Source: Sphingobium faniae
Lineage (GTDB): Bacteria; Pseudomonadota; Alphaproteobacteria; Sphingomonadales; Sphingomonadaceae
Assembly (NCBI GenBank): GCA_900100475.1
Contig: FMTU01000016.1
Coordinates: 1 to 60,282, forward strand
Length of the DNA: 60,282 bases
Direction: 5' to 3'
Part shown: positions 53,018-60,282 of the stretch, in pieces
Numbering within the stretch: the first letter of the stretch is position 1
Layout: each line of letters opens with the position of its first letter
Translations under genes and position numbers: made by a program
Notes under the pieces: model-generated
Seen by the model: the letters and a program-made list of their open reading frames with translations, nothing else
Databases searched by the model: none
What the model was told of the DNA's origin: nothing

Positions 53018-54367
53018 TCAGGCCAGGATGCGCGCTGGCGTTTCGATCAATTTCTTGAACGCTGCCAGCATCTGCGCGCCGACAGCACCGTCCACCGCGC
53101 GATGATCGACCGATATGGTGACATTCATCATCGTCGCCACCGTGACCTTGCCATCGACGACGACTGCGCGCTCCTCGCCTGCGCCAATGGCGAAGATCGA
53201 GGATTGCGGCGGGTTGAGGATGGCGCTGAATTCCTCGACGCCGAACATGCCGAGGTTGGAGACGGACGTGTTGCCGCCCTGATATTCTTCGGGCTTGAGC
53301 TTGCCTTCCTTGCCGCGCGTGGCGAGTTCCTTGATCTCGGCGGCGATTTGCCGGATCGGCTTGGTGTCGACCTGGCGCACGATCGGGGTGACGAGCCCGC
53401 GCGGCGTCGCCACGGCGACCGCGACGTCCACATGGGCGAATTTCGTCACCGCCTTCTCGCCCCAGGCGACATTGGCGTCGGGCACGGCCTTGAGCGCGAG
53501 CGCCACGGCGCGCACGACCATGTCGTTGACCGATATCTTGACGTCGGCGCCCTCATTGATCTGGGCGCGCAGGGCCAGCAACGCATCAATGCGGCAACTG
53601 GCCTTGAGATAGAAGTGCGGAACCATGGTCTTGGATTCGGTGAGCCGGCGCGCGATAGTACGGCGCATCATGCTGTGCGGGATTTCGACGTCGCCCGTTT
53701 CCGGAGCCATGCTCCCGGATTGGGTTTGAGCGGGCCTGGGCGCTGGCGCGGTCATGTTTGTCTTTTCGACGGATGCCGGGGCAGGGGCCTTGGCAAAGGC
53801 TTCGACATCTTCCGCCACGATCCGGCCGCCTGGCCCCGTGCCCGTGACTCTGGCAAGATCGACTTTCCGTTCACGCGCCAGATAACGGGCCTTGGGTTCG
53901 ATCTGAACGGCGGGCCGAACAGCAGAGGGCGACGCGCCTTCCCCCTTCACGTCGCCATGCAGCACCTTGCCGCCCGGACCCGTGCCGCTCACGGCCGACA
54001 GGTCGACCCCGTTCTGTTCGGCATAACGGCGCGCCAGCGGGGAAGCTCTCACCGCGCCGGCACCGGTCGACGCCGTGAGCGCCCCCGCTTCGGGCGCTTC
54101 TTCCCCCGCTGTTGCCGACGCAGAAGAACCGGCGGAATCAAACTGTGCGATCACCGTGTTGACGGGGACATTCTGGTCGACCGCCACCGCGATTTTGCTC
54201 AGGATGCCGCTTTCGGGGGATTCGAACTCGACGGTCGTTTTCGCTGCTTCGATATCGCAGAGCAGTTCGCCCTTTTCGACCCGGTCGCCTTCGGCCTTGT
54301 GCCATTTGATGATGGTGCCGTCGGACATTCCCATGCCGAACTGGGGCAGGCGGATTTCGATCATCAT
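53018..54367 (-). CDS. Dihydrolipoamide acyltransferase (E2) with two subunit-binding domains
   Basis: The 449-residue E2 has a lipoyl domain (Lys43 in IEAAKTTVEFESP). A peripheral-subunit-binding domain follows at about 108-143 (ASPLARRYAEQNGVDLSAVSG), then a second similar one at about 158-193 (ARYLARERKVDLARVTGTG), and an acyltransferase core with SVDHRAVDGA. Most E2 proteins have only one such binding domain. It is encoded after E1beta and E1alpha on the minus strand, which places it in one complex with them. E3 is not encoded here. The complex could be of the pyruvate, branched-chain or acetoin type. Confidence 0.88.
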   Translation of the reverse strand: MMIEIRLPQFGMGMSDGTIIKWHKAEGDRVEKGELLCDIEAAKTTVEFESPESGILSKIAVAVDQNVPVNTVIAQFDSAGSSASATAGEEAPEAGALTASTGAGAVRASPLARRYAEQNGVDLSAVSGTGPGGKVLHGDVKGEGASPSAVRPAVQIEPKARYLARERKVDLARVTGTGPGGRIVAEDVEAFAKAPAPASVEKTNMTAPAPRPAQTQSGSMAPETGDVEIPHSMMRRTIARRLTESKTMVPHFYLKASCRIDALLALRAQINEGADVKISVNDMVVRAVALALKAVPDANVAWGEKAVTKFAHVDVAVAVATPRGLVTPIVRQVDTKPIRQIAAEIKELATRGKEGKLKPEEYQGGNTSVSNLGMFGVEEFSAILNPPQSSIFAIGAGEERAVVVDGKVTVATMMNVTISVDHRAVDGAVGAQMLAAFKKLIETPARILA

Positions 54368-54373
54368 GCGTCC

Positions 54374-55342
54374 TTAGCTGAGCGTTCGGCGGACAGCGGC
54401 CACGACCTTGTCCTTGCTGGGGTAGAGTTGCGGTTCCATGGAGGAACTGAACGGAATATGCGTGTCCGCCGTGGTGACGCGGACGATCGGCGCGCGAAGA
54501 TCCCAGAAGCCTTCGTCGGATACGATCGCCGAAATCTCGCTCGCGGCGCTGCACCGGCTGAAGGCGGCGTCGACAATCACCAGCCGCCCGGTTTTCTTGA
54601 CCGATTCCAGGATCGTCGCGGTATCGAGCGGGGCAAGCGTGCGCGGATCGACGATTTCGACCGAGATATTCTCCTTCGCCAGTTCCTCGGCCGCCGCCAG
54701 CGCAAGATTGACCATGGCGCCGATGGCCACGATGGTGCAATCCTTGCCCTTCTGCTTGATGTCGGCGACACCGAAGGGGATCAGATATTCCTCATCGGGG
54801 ATTTCCGACTTGGTCGACCAGAGCGCCACGTCCTCGAAGCTCATCACCGGATCTTCGTCGCGGATCGCCGACTTCATCAGGCCTTTCATGTCATAGGCGT
54901 TGGACGGCACCATGATCTTGAGGCCCGGCATGTGCATGAACATGCTGTAGGGGCGGTCGCTATGCTGGGCGGCATTGCCGTTGCCGTAGATCATGTTGGC
55001 GCGCAGCACCACCGGCACCTTCGCCTGCCCGCCGTAAAGATAGCGGGATTTGGCGATGATGCTCATGATCTGGTCGAAGGCCGGATAGAGGAAGGGCGCG
55101 ATCGTGAAGTCCACGATGGGTCTCATGCCGACCATCGCGGCGCCCGCCGCCACGCCGGCCATGCCCGCTTCGGCGATAGGAGTGTCGCGCACCCGATCCC
55201 TGCCAAAATCGTCGATCATGCCGGTGGTGGTGCCGAACATGTTGCACTCCACATCTTCACCCATGATGAAGACGTTGGAGTCGCGCTGCATCTCTTCATA
55301 CTGGGCGTCACGGATCGCCTGCAGAAACGTCTTGCTTGCCAT
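54374..55342 (-). CDS. E1 beta subunit of 2-oxoacid/acetoin dehydrogenase-type complex
   Basis: The 322-residue protein has the E1beta pattern MGEDVECNMFGTT, TPIAEAGMAGVAAGAAMVGMRP, HSDRPYSMFMHMPGLKIMVPS and EIVDPRTLAPLDTATIL. Its N-terminus, FLQAIRDAQYEEMQRDSNV, is normal. It lies 13 bases after E1alpha and 6 bases before E2. With E1alpha it binds thiamine diphosphate and transfers the acyl group to lipoate. The substrate is unknown; the acetoin-dehydrogenase-type order (E1alpha, E1beta, E2) is noted. Confidence 0.88.
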   Translation of the reverse strand: MASKTFLQAIRDAQYEEMQRDSNVFIMGEDVECNMFGTTTGMIDDFGRDRVRDTPIAEAGMAGVAAGAAMVGMRPIVDFTIAPFLYPAFDQIMSIIAKSRYLYGGQAKVPVVLRANMIYGNGNAAQHSDRPYSMFMHMPGLKIMVPSNAYDMKGLMKSAIRDEDPVMSFEDVALWSTKSEIPDEEYLIPFGVADIKQKGKDCTIVAIGAMVNLALAAAEELAKENISVEIVDPRTLAPLDTATILESVKKTGRLVIVDAAFSRCSAASEISAIVSDEGFWDLRAPIVRVTTADTHIPFSSSMEPQLYPSKDKVVAAVRRTLS

Positions 55343-55355
55343 TTTCTTGGTTCCT

Positions 55356-56342
55356 TCAGGCCACTATGGGCGCGTAGACGTCGGTCCAGGCTTCCGCCGG
55401 ATCGGGGAAAGGACTGTCCTTCGCGAAGGTTACGGAGTCGGCGACATCCTCCTTGACGGCGGCGTCGATCGCTTCGATTTCGGAGGCCTCGAACTTGAAA
55501 TCCTGAAGCATGCGGGCCTGGAAGCGCGCGATCGGGTCCTTCGAGCTGCGCCAGCTCTCGATCTCCTCGTCGGTGCGGTATTTCAGGTCGCGGCCCATGT
55601 TCGCGGCATGGTCGAGATAGCGATAGGTCTTCGCTTCGATCAGCGTCGGGCCTTCGCCGGCGCGTGCGCGCTGCACGGCGGCGCTTACCGCTTCATGCAC
55701 GGCAATGACATCCTGTCCGTCGACGACCACGCCGGGGATGCCGTAACCGGCGGCGCGATCGGCGATATTTTCGACCAGCGCCGTCTTGGAGATGGGCGTC
55801 GACACGGCATAGCCGTTATTTTCGCACAGGAAGATGGCGGGGAGCTGCCAGATGGCGGCGAAATTGATGCCTTCGTGGAACGCGCCTTCCTGCGCCGCGC
55901 CATCACCGAAAAAGCAAAGGCTTACGCGGTCGAGGCCTTGCATCTTGGCGCCCAGCGCGGCGCCTGCCGCAACCGGGATGCCCGAACCCACGATGCTGGT
56001 TTCGCCCAGGCTGCCGACAGAAAAGTCAGCAAGGTGCATGGAACCGCCCTTCCCCCGGCAAACACCCGTTTCACGCGCCAGCAATTCCGCCATCAGGCCG
56101 CGCAGCTTCGCGCCCTTGCCGATCGGGTGGCCATGGCTGCGGTGGTTGCCGACCATATAGTCGTCAAGGCGCAGCGCCATGCAGGCGCCGACGATCTCGC
56201 CTTCCTGGCCGTGCGAGGTGTGCAGCGAGCCACGAATCTCACCATTTTTGTGCAGTTCGACAGCGGCATCTTCGAAATAGCGGATGCGGATCATCCGTCG
56301 CATCATTTCGGCAAGTTCGTCTTTCGACAGATTGACTTTCAT
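55356..56342 (-). CDS. E1 alpha subunit of 2-oxoacid/acetoin dehydrogenase-type complex
   Basis: I start at ATG 56342 (AGAGGGA upstream), giving 328 residues. The thiamine-binding signature is FFGDGAAQEGAFHEG to LCENNGYA, with RGKGGSMHLADFS before it and HRSHGHPIGKG near the N-terminus. This resembles AcoA (acetoin dehydrogenase) and PdhA. It is the first gene of the E1alpha-E1beta-E2 set, following the P450 gene on the minus strand after 44 bases. A cleavage of an acyloin made by the P450 is possible but unproven. Confidence 0.88.
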   Translation of the reverse strand: MKVNLSKDELAEMMRRMIRIRYFEDAAVELHKNGEIRGSLHTSHGQEGEIVGACMALRLDDYMVGNHRSHGHPIGKGAKLRGLMAELLARETGVCRGKGGSMHLADFSVGSLGETSIVGSGIPVAAGAALGAKMQGLDRVSLCFFGDGAAQEGAFHEGINFAAIWQLPAIFLCENNGYAVSTPISKTALVENIADRAAGYGIPGVVVDGQDVIAVHEAVSAAVQRARAGEGPTLIEAKTYRYLDHAANMGRDLKYRTDEEIESWRSSKDPIARFQARMLQDFKFEASEIEAIDAAVKEDVADSVTFAKDSPFPDPAEAWTDVYAPIVA

Positions 56343-56386
56343 CTGATTCCCTCTTGTGTAGGGGCTTGTTCGGAACGGGGTCGCGT

Positions 56387-57616
56387 TCAGGCCGCGCCCA
56401 GCTTTTTGCCGGGCGTGAAGCGAATGGGCATGGTGAGCCATCCATTGGTCATGCCCATGGACGGGAACCGTTCTTCCCGGTCATGGTCGACCTGATAGTC
56501 GGGCAGGCGTTTCAGAACGCCGCGCACGATGATGCCGACTTCCGCAGCGCCCAGCACCGCGCCCAGGCAACGATGCGGCCCCGCGCCAAAGGCCAGATGC
56601 TGTTTCGCATTGCGGCGTTCGACGTCTAGCTGCGCCGGGCATTCGAACCGTTCCTCGTCATAATTGCCGGAATTGAACATCAGCAATACGCGGTCGCCCT
56701 TTTTGAGTTGCTGACCGCGAAGCTCGGTATCCTGCACAACGGTGCGGGCAAGGCCGCCCACGACGGGCGAAAAATAGCGCAGGAACTCGTCCACGGCCTT
56801 GGACAGATAGGCGTCGTCCTCCATCAGCCGCTGGTGCATTTCTGGGTGGTCGGACAGCCAGTGGAGAGCATTGGCGCTGGTGGCGGCGGTGGTGTCGAAA
56901 CCGCCGAACAACAGCGACTGGAGCATGCCCTTGGCGATGTCATGCTCAAGCGCCTGGCCGTCGATTTGGGCATGGACCAGGGCGCTGATGACATCGTCGG
57001 TCGGCTTGGCGCGGCGCTCCGCCATCAGTTCGTCGCAGCGCTTGCCGATCCGCATCCGCGCGGCCAGCGGATAATCGGGATGGTCGGTCGGCAGGAAAGC
57101 ATTGAGCGACGCATCCATATAATCGCGCCATTCATCCTTGGGCACCCCGACAAGGCGCAGCGTCACCTGCGCGGGCACGGGAATGGCGATGTCTTCGATC
57201 AGGTCGGCTTCGCCGGCCTCGATGATCGTGTCGATCTGCTCGTCGAGAATCTCACGCGCCAGATCCATCCACTTTTCAAGCGCCTGAACCGAGAAGAAGG
57301 GGGCTTCGAGTTTGCGCAGCGCGGTATGTTCCGGCGGATCGCTTTCGTTCAGGTTGAAGCGGAAGGGGTTGCGCGGAATACGGATGCCCTGGCCGCCGTT
57401 GCGGACATTTTGAAGATCGTTGTCGCAGGAGAAGATTTGCGGGTTGCGTTCGATATGCACAATATCATCATATTTGGTGACGACCCAAAAGCCTCCGCTG
57501 GCCTCCGTCCACGCGACCGGGCAGTCGCCGCGCAATGTCGCCAGTTGTCCTTTCCAGTCCGCCGCATATCGCGGTCCGTGCTGGTCGAAATCCACAACCG
57601 GCTTTTCCGCTCCCAT
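56387..57616 (-). CDS. Cytochrome P450 (second)
   Basis: Starting at ATG 57616 (TAGGAGAG upstream) the protein has 409 residues. It has the I-helix GGFDTTAATSANAL, the ExxR helix VDEFLRYFS and the haem-binding FGAGPHRCLG with Cys350. It is not of the CYP101 type; its lineage is not clear to me. It needs a ferredoxin and reductase that are not encoded in this window. It shares the strand and likely transcript with the E1/E2 genes. It probably hydroxylates a pathway intermediate before that complex acts. Confidence 0.88.
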   Translation of the reverse strand: MGAEKPVVDFDQHGPRYAADWKGQLATLRGDCPVAWTEASGGFWVVTKYDDIVHIERNPQIFSCDNDLQNVRNGGQGIRIPRNPFRFNLNESDPPEHTALRKLEAPFFSVQALEKWMDLAREILDEQIDTIIEAGEADLIEDIAIPVPAQVTLRLVGVPKDEWRDYMDASLNAFLPTDHPDYPLAARMRIGKRCDELMAERRAKPTDDVISALVHAQIDGQALEHDIAKGMLQSLLFGGFDTTAATSANALHWLSDHPEMHQRLMEDDAYLSKAVDEFLRYFSPVVGGLARTVVQDTELRGQQLKKGDRVLLMFNSGNYDEERFECPAQLDVERRNAKQHLAFGAGPHRCLGAVLGAAEVGIIVRGVLKRLPDYQVDHDREERFPSMGMTNGWLTMPIRFTPGKKLGAA

Positions 57617-57788
57617 GCCCTTCTCTCCTATCCTGCGTAATCGTCGATTACCTATATAACCTTCTTTGCGTGTTGCCAAGGCGGATGAGGGGCCAGGCGA
57701 TGGGGTGGGCGATTTTGCCCGCGTGCCTATCCTTGCATGACCATGGCGGCGAGAAGGAAGGGCGGTTCGTCGGTAAGGAAGATGGGCG

Positions 57789-59204
57789 TCAGGAACCGTC
57801 TGGCGTGTCGGACCGGGATCGCTGTTGCAGGTGCAGGACAAGCCGCCTCGCAATAGGCCCGTCACCGCGGATGATCGCATCCGCGATGTTGGCGAGGTCC
57901 TCCGCCTGTGGAGCGCGGGCATTGGGATCGCCGGGTTCCAGCGCGCGCATGGCGGGCGCGGTGATGATCTGCATCATGAGCGACAGGATGCGGTTTTCGG
58001 ACAGTTCCGCCACATGATTGAAAAAGGTCGCAGGTGATTGCCGGGCATAGGCCTTGAGTTGGGCTTCGTCGACTTTGCGTGTCGCCGCTTCGGCAGCGCA
58101 GGACGTGCCGAGCACATAAAAGGCGTCGCGCAAATGCGATCTGCTGATTTTCATCCGGCCGAATTGGCGGCAACTGGCTGCGACAATCGTTTCCGGCGAT
58201 GGCGACCCCACCTTGAGGCCGCTGAGACGCCCGGTCTTCATTTCGACCACGCCGATCTGTTCGAGCGAGCGGACCGCTTCGCGAAAGGCGGATCGGCTGA
58301 CGGAATAGCGCGTCAGCAATTCGCCTTCTGTCCCCAGATGCATCCCCACCGGCCATCCCTGCGCGACGATGTCGGACGCGATTTCATGCATCAACAGTTC
58401 AGGCCTTTTGAACCGGCCGCTTTTCGACAGGAAGCGCAATGCGCGGATCCTTGCCTGGTTCAGATCCTGATCCGGGAACCGGCGCGCGGAATGCAGCAGG
58501 CGGCTGCTGGATTGCAGCACCGCGCTCTCGGTCGTCATCGCCGCGCCGAGATCGCCCGCGATCACCGCTTCGATCTGTTGGCGGCGCATGAGGCGTATGG
58601 ATTGCATGACCTGCTCCAGTTCATTGTCGTCCAATGCGGAGCGGATGATGGCGCTGGTGCCCAGTTGCCCGACCGCGCGCACGAAGGCCTGGAGCGCCGG
58701 ACTGCGCGCCACGGCCAGCAGTGCGGCATATTGGGTGAAGCCGCCCTTCACTCCTTCATTTTCGGATGTAAGGTCCGCAACCGTCCGCAGCGCGGGGATG
58801 TCGGCGGGCGTCACGTTCGCTACGGCCCGCTCTATGATGGCGCCGTCCAGCACATGCCGGGCCTGAATGATTTCGTCCACGTCGACCCGGATGAATTCCA
58901 GATAGGACCGGATCGCGCTGCTGACCGCATCGACGGAGGGGGCGGTGACGAAGATGCCGCCATAGCGCCCGCGCCGGATGGTGGCCTGGCCTTCCCGTTC
59001 CAATATGCCGATGGCTTCCCTGACCGTCCAGCGGCTTGTCCCCAGCCGTTCGGCAAGGTTGATCTCGGTTCCCAGAGACGTGCCTTGTACGATATGATTG
59101 TCTATGATCCATTGCGTCAGTTCATCGGCGATGCGTTCCGCCATTTTGGGGCGCCGGTCCGGGAAAATGCCTGTATCGTCCATGTCAGTTTTTGCCCCGC
59201 GCAT
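57789..59204 (-). CDS. Tandem GntR regulator with two DNA-binding and two ligand domains
   Basis: The 471-residue protein contains two GntR/FCD units in series. The first winged helix is about residues 20-90 (LAERLGTSRWTVREAIGILERE), then an FCD-like domain to about 225. The second winged helix is about 262-330 (LLTRYSVSRSAFREAVRSLEQIGVVEMK), with a second FCD-like domain to about 460. GntR proteins of this group normally have one of each and bind as dimers; here one chain may be a pseudo-dimer. It precedes the P450-E1/E2 set on the minus strand and probably controls it. ATG 59183 is an alternative start. Confidence 0.85.
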   Translation of the reverse strand: MRGAKTDMDDTGIFPDRRPKMAERIADELTQWIIDNHIVQGTSLGTEINLAERLGTSRWTVREAIGILEREGQATIRRGRYGGIFVTAPSVDAVSSAIRSYLEFIRVDVDEIIQARHVLDGAIIERAVANVTPADIPALRTVADLTSENEGVKGGFTQYAALLAVARSPALQAFVRAVGQLGTSAIIRSALDDNELEQVMQSIRLMRRQQIEAVIAGDLGAAMTTESAVLQSSSRLLHSARRFPDQDLNQARIRALRFLSKSGRFKRPELLMHEIASDIVAQGWPVGMHLGTEGELLTRYSVSRSAFREAVRSLEQIGVVEMKTGRLSGLKVGSPSPETIVAASCRQFGRMKISRSHLRDAFYVLGTSCAAEAATRKVDEAQLKAYARQSPATFFNHVAELSENRILSLMMQIITAPAMRALEPGDPNARAPQAEDLANIADAIIRGDGPIARRLVLHLQQRSRSDTPDGS

Positions 59205-59391
59205 TTACCGCCATGCCTCATCAGTTATCCTCGCCGGGAGGTGTGTGTTAGTCTCGAAACGCTCATGGTGTTCATCATACTCTCTTGTCTTAAAATGACA
59301 GTGTCGTCCACCAAAACCCGCTCGACAATCGGATTTGATCTTTATATATCATACTACCAAGAAAGATTCGCGACCTGCTTCGGAGGAATGA
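59205..59391. other. AT-rich gap upstream of the tandem GntR gene
   Basis: It holds AT-rich segments (TTTATATATCATACTA near 59340) that share only the TATATAA core of the recurring motif. No gene is seen. Confidence 0.4.
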
Positions 59392-59628
59392 ATGGATAGC
59401 GTCGAGCTGCTTTTCGGTGAAAGCGGGCGGCTGGACGCGAATCTCTCGCTTTTATGTGCATCGGACATTCGCCGCCGCTGTGCTATTGGGGATCGCTCCA
59501 TTTGTGGAACCGGGCAAGGAAATCGCCAGCGCCGCCGCTGCTGGCAAGAGGCAGAATCCGGACCCGTCGGCCACCGCCTTGCTGGCACGGGCGGGCCTGT
59601 AATGAAAGCTGCCTGTAATGCAAGCTGA
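59392..59628 (+). CDS. Small reading frame, doubtful (78 residues)
   Basis: The ATG at 59392 has GGAGG five bases upstream and opens a 78-residue frame just before the transaldolase gene. The sequence is rich in Arg, Cys and Gly and resembles no family I know. A different frame over the same bases (from 59417) gives a more protein-like stretch, FAAAVLLGIAPFVEPGKEI. The segment may be a remnant of a longer gene lost when the catabolic region joined the chromosome. Confidence 0.2.
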   Translation: MDSVELLFGESGRLDANLSLLCASDIRRRCAIGDRSICGTGQGNRQRRRCWQEAESGPVGHRLAGTGGPVMKAACNAS

Positions 59629-59640
59629 AGGAGAGGACGA

Positions 59641-60282
59641 ATGAAATTCTTCGTCGACACCGCCGACACCGCCGAAATCCGCGAACTGGCCGCCACGGGC
59701 CTGCTGGACGGCGTCACCACCAATCCCTCGCTGGTAGCCAAGTCTGGCCGCAAGTTCACCGAAGTGGTCGGGGAAATCTGCGGCATCGTGGATGGCCCGG
59801 TCTCCGCCGAAGTGGTCGCGCTCGACCATGAGACGATGATGAAGGAAGCCGCCGTCCTGCGGAAGATCGCCGACAATGTTTGCATCAAGGTGCCGCTCAC
59901 CATCGACGGCCTCAAGAGCTGCAAGGCGCTGGCCGACGATGGCTGCATGGTCAATGTGACGCTCTGCTTCTCGGCCAATCAGGCGCTGCTGGCGGCCAAG
60001 GCGGGCGCGAGCTTCATCTCGCCCTTCGTCGGGCGGCATGACGACAATGGCTTTGACGGCATGAAGCTGATCGAGGATATCCGCCTGATCTACGACAATT
60101 ACCAGTTCGACACCGAAATCCTGGTGGCCTCTGTCCGCCACCCGATCCATGTCCTGGAAGCCGCGAAGATCGGCGCGGACGTGATGACCGCTCCCCCCGC
60201 CGTCATCAAGGCGTTGTTCAACCATGTCCTGACCGACAAGGGCATCGCCGGCTTCCTGGCCGATTGGGAAAAGACCGGACAG
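59641..60282 (+). CDS. fsa: Transaldolase (fructose-6-phosphate aldolase-like), nearly complete
   Basis: The frame from ATG 59641 (AAGGAGAGG upstream) runs to the window edge, giving at least 214 residues. It starts [20 protein letters not shown] and has TTNPSLVAK, the Schiff-base Lys83 in [28 protein letters not shown] and SPFVGRHDD. This is the short transaldolase family (TalC/FSA type). The end seems to miss only a few residues. It acts in the pentose phosphate pathway and is a housekeeping gene rather than part of the catabolic island. Confidence 0.92.
   Translation, partial: MKFFVDTADTAEIRELAATGLLDGVTTNPSLVAKSGRKFTEVVGEICGIVDGPVSAEVVALDHETMMKEAAVLRKIADNVCIKVPLTIDGLKSCKALADDGCMVNVTLCFSANQALLAAKAGASFISPFVGRHDDNGFDGMKLIEDIRLIYDNYQFDTEILVASVRHPIHVLEAAKIGADVMTAPPAVIKALFNHVLTDKGIAGFLADWEKTGQ

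Overview
Organism. The window is GC-rich DNA with dense, tightly packed genes, frequent GTG/TTG starts, a SusC-unrelated TonB-dependent receptor of the catabolic type, CYP101-type P450 and many acyl-CoA genes. This profile suggests an alphaproteobacterium, most likely a sphingomonad (Sphingobium, Novosphingobium or Sphingomonas). That is inference from gene content, since no rRNA or other marker is present. Almost the whole window reads as one catabolic region. It begins in an IS5-like element that has cut off the 5' end of an acyl-CoA dehydrogenase gene, and it ends in a housekeeping-type transaldolase gene. Layout. (1) 1-9.8 kb: IS remnant, truncated acyl-CoA dehydrogenase (ACAD), a fused double-domain ACAD, a P450cam-like CYP101, a biosynthetic-type thiolase, an SDR, an MFS exporter and a LysR regulator. 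(2) 9.9-16.6 kb: a tight operon resembling the leucine/isovalerate (liu) pathway: isovaleryl-CoA dehydrogenase, both methylcrotonyl-CoA carboxylase subunits, a MaoC dehydratase, a CitE-type lyase and a PaaG-like crotonase, with no HMG-CoA lyase. (3) 16.8-32 kb, mainly minus strand: an HSD10-like SDR, a TonB receptor, a 14-TM MFS, a BKACE (beta-keto acid cleavage enzyme), two nitronate monooxygenases around a LysR gene, and an operon encoding an acetone-carboxylase-like enzyme (HyuA plus a HyuB fused to the zinc-binding gamma subunit) with an SDR and an isomerase-like crotonase. (4) 32-38.2 kb: LysR, an unrecognised 383-aa protein, an amidase, a stand-alone lipoyl domain and a fused E1 alpha-beta 2-oxoacid dehydrogenase. 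(5) 38.4-46 kb: an operon of Rieske oxygenase, crotonase, heteromeric ACAD pair, 2,4-dienoyl-CoA reductase-type SDR, crotonase and acyl-CoA ligase, closed by a clear terminator. (6) 46-60.3 kb: crotonase, two SDRs, MaoC, GntR, ADP-forming acyl-CoA synthetase, YjbQ, E2/E1beta/E1alpha, a second P450, a tandem-duplicated GntR regulator, and the transaldolase. How the parts fit. Uptake (TonB, MFS), oxygenation (two P450s, one Rieske oxygenase), alcohol oxidation (SDRs), CoA activation (two ligase types), beta-oxidation adapted to bulky or branched acyl-CoAs (alpha/beta ACADs, unusual crotonases, dienoyl-CoA reductase) and carboxylase/lyase steps all point to degradation of a branched or cyclic isoprenoid-like carbon skeleton. 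The substrate itself cannot be read from the sequence. The most interesting proposal is a ketone route: SDR makes a methyl ketone, a fused acetone-carboxylase-type enzyme carboxylates it to a beta-keto acid, and BKACE with acetyl-CoA converts that to an acyl-CoA plus acetoacetate. A 17-nt AT-rich motif recurs upstream of genes in five places and may mark a shared regulon.
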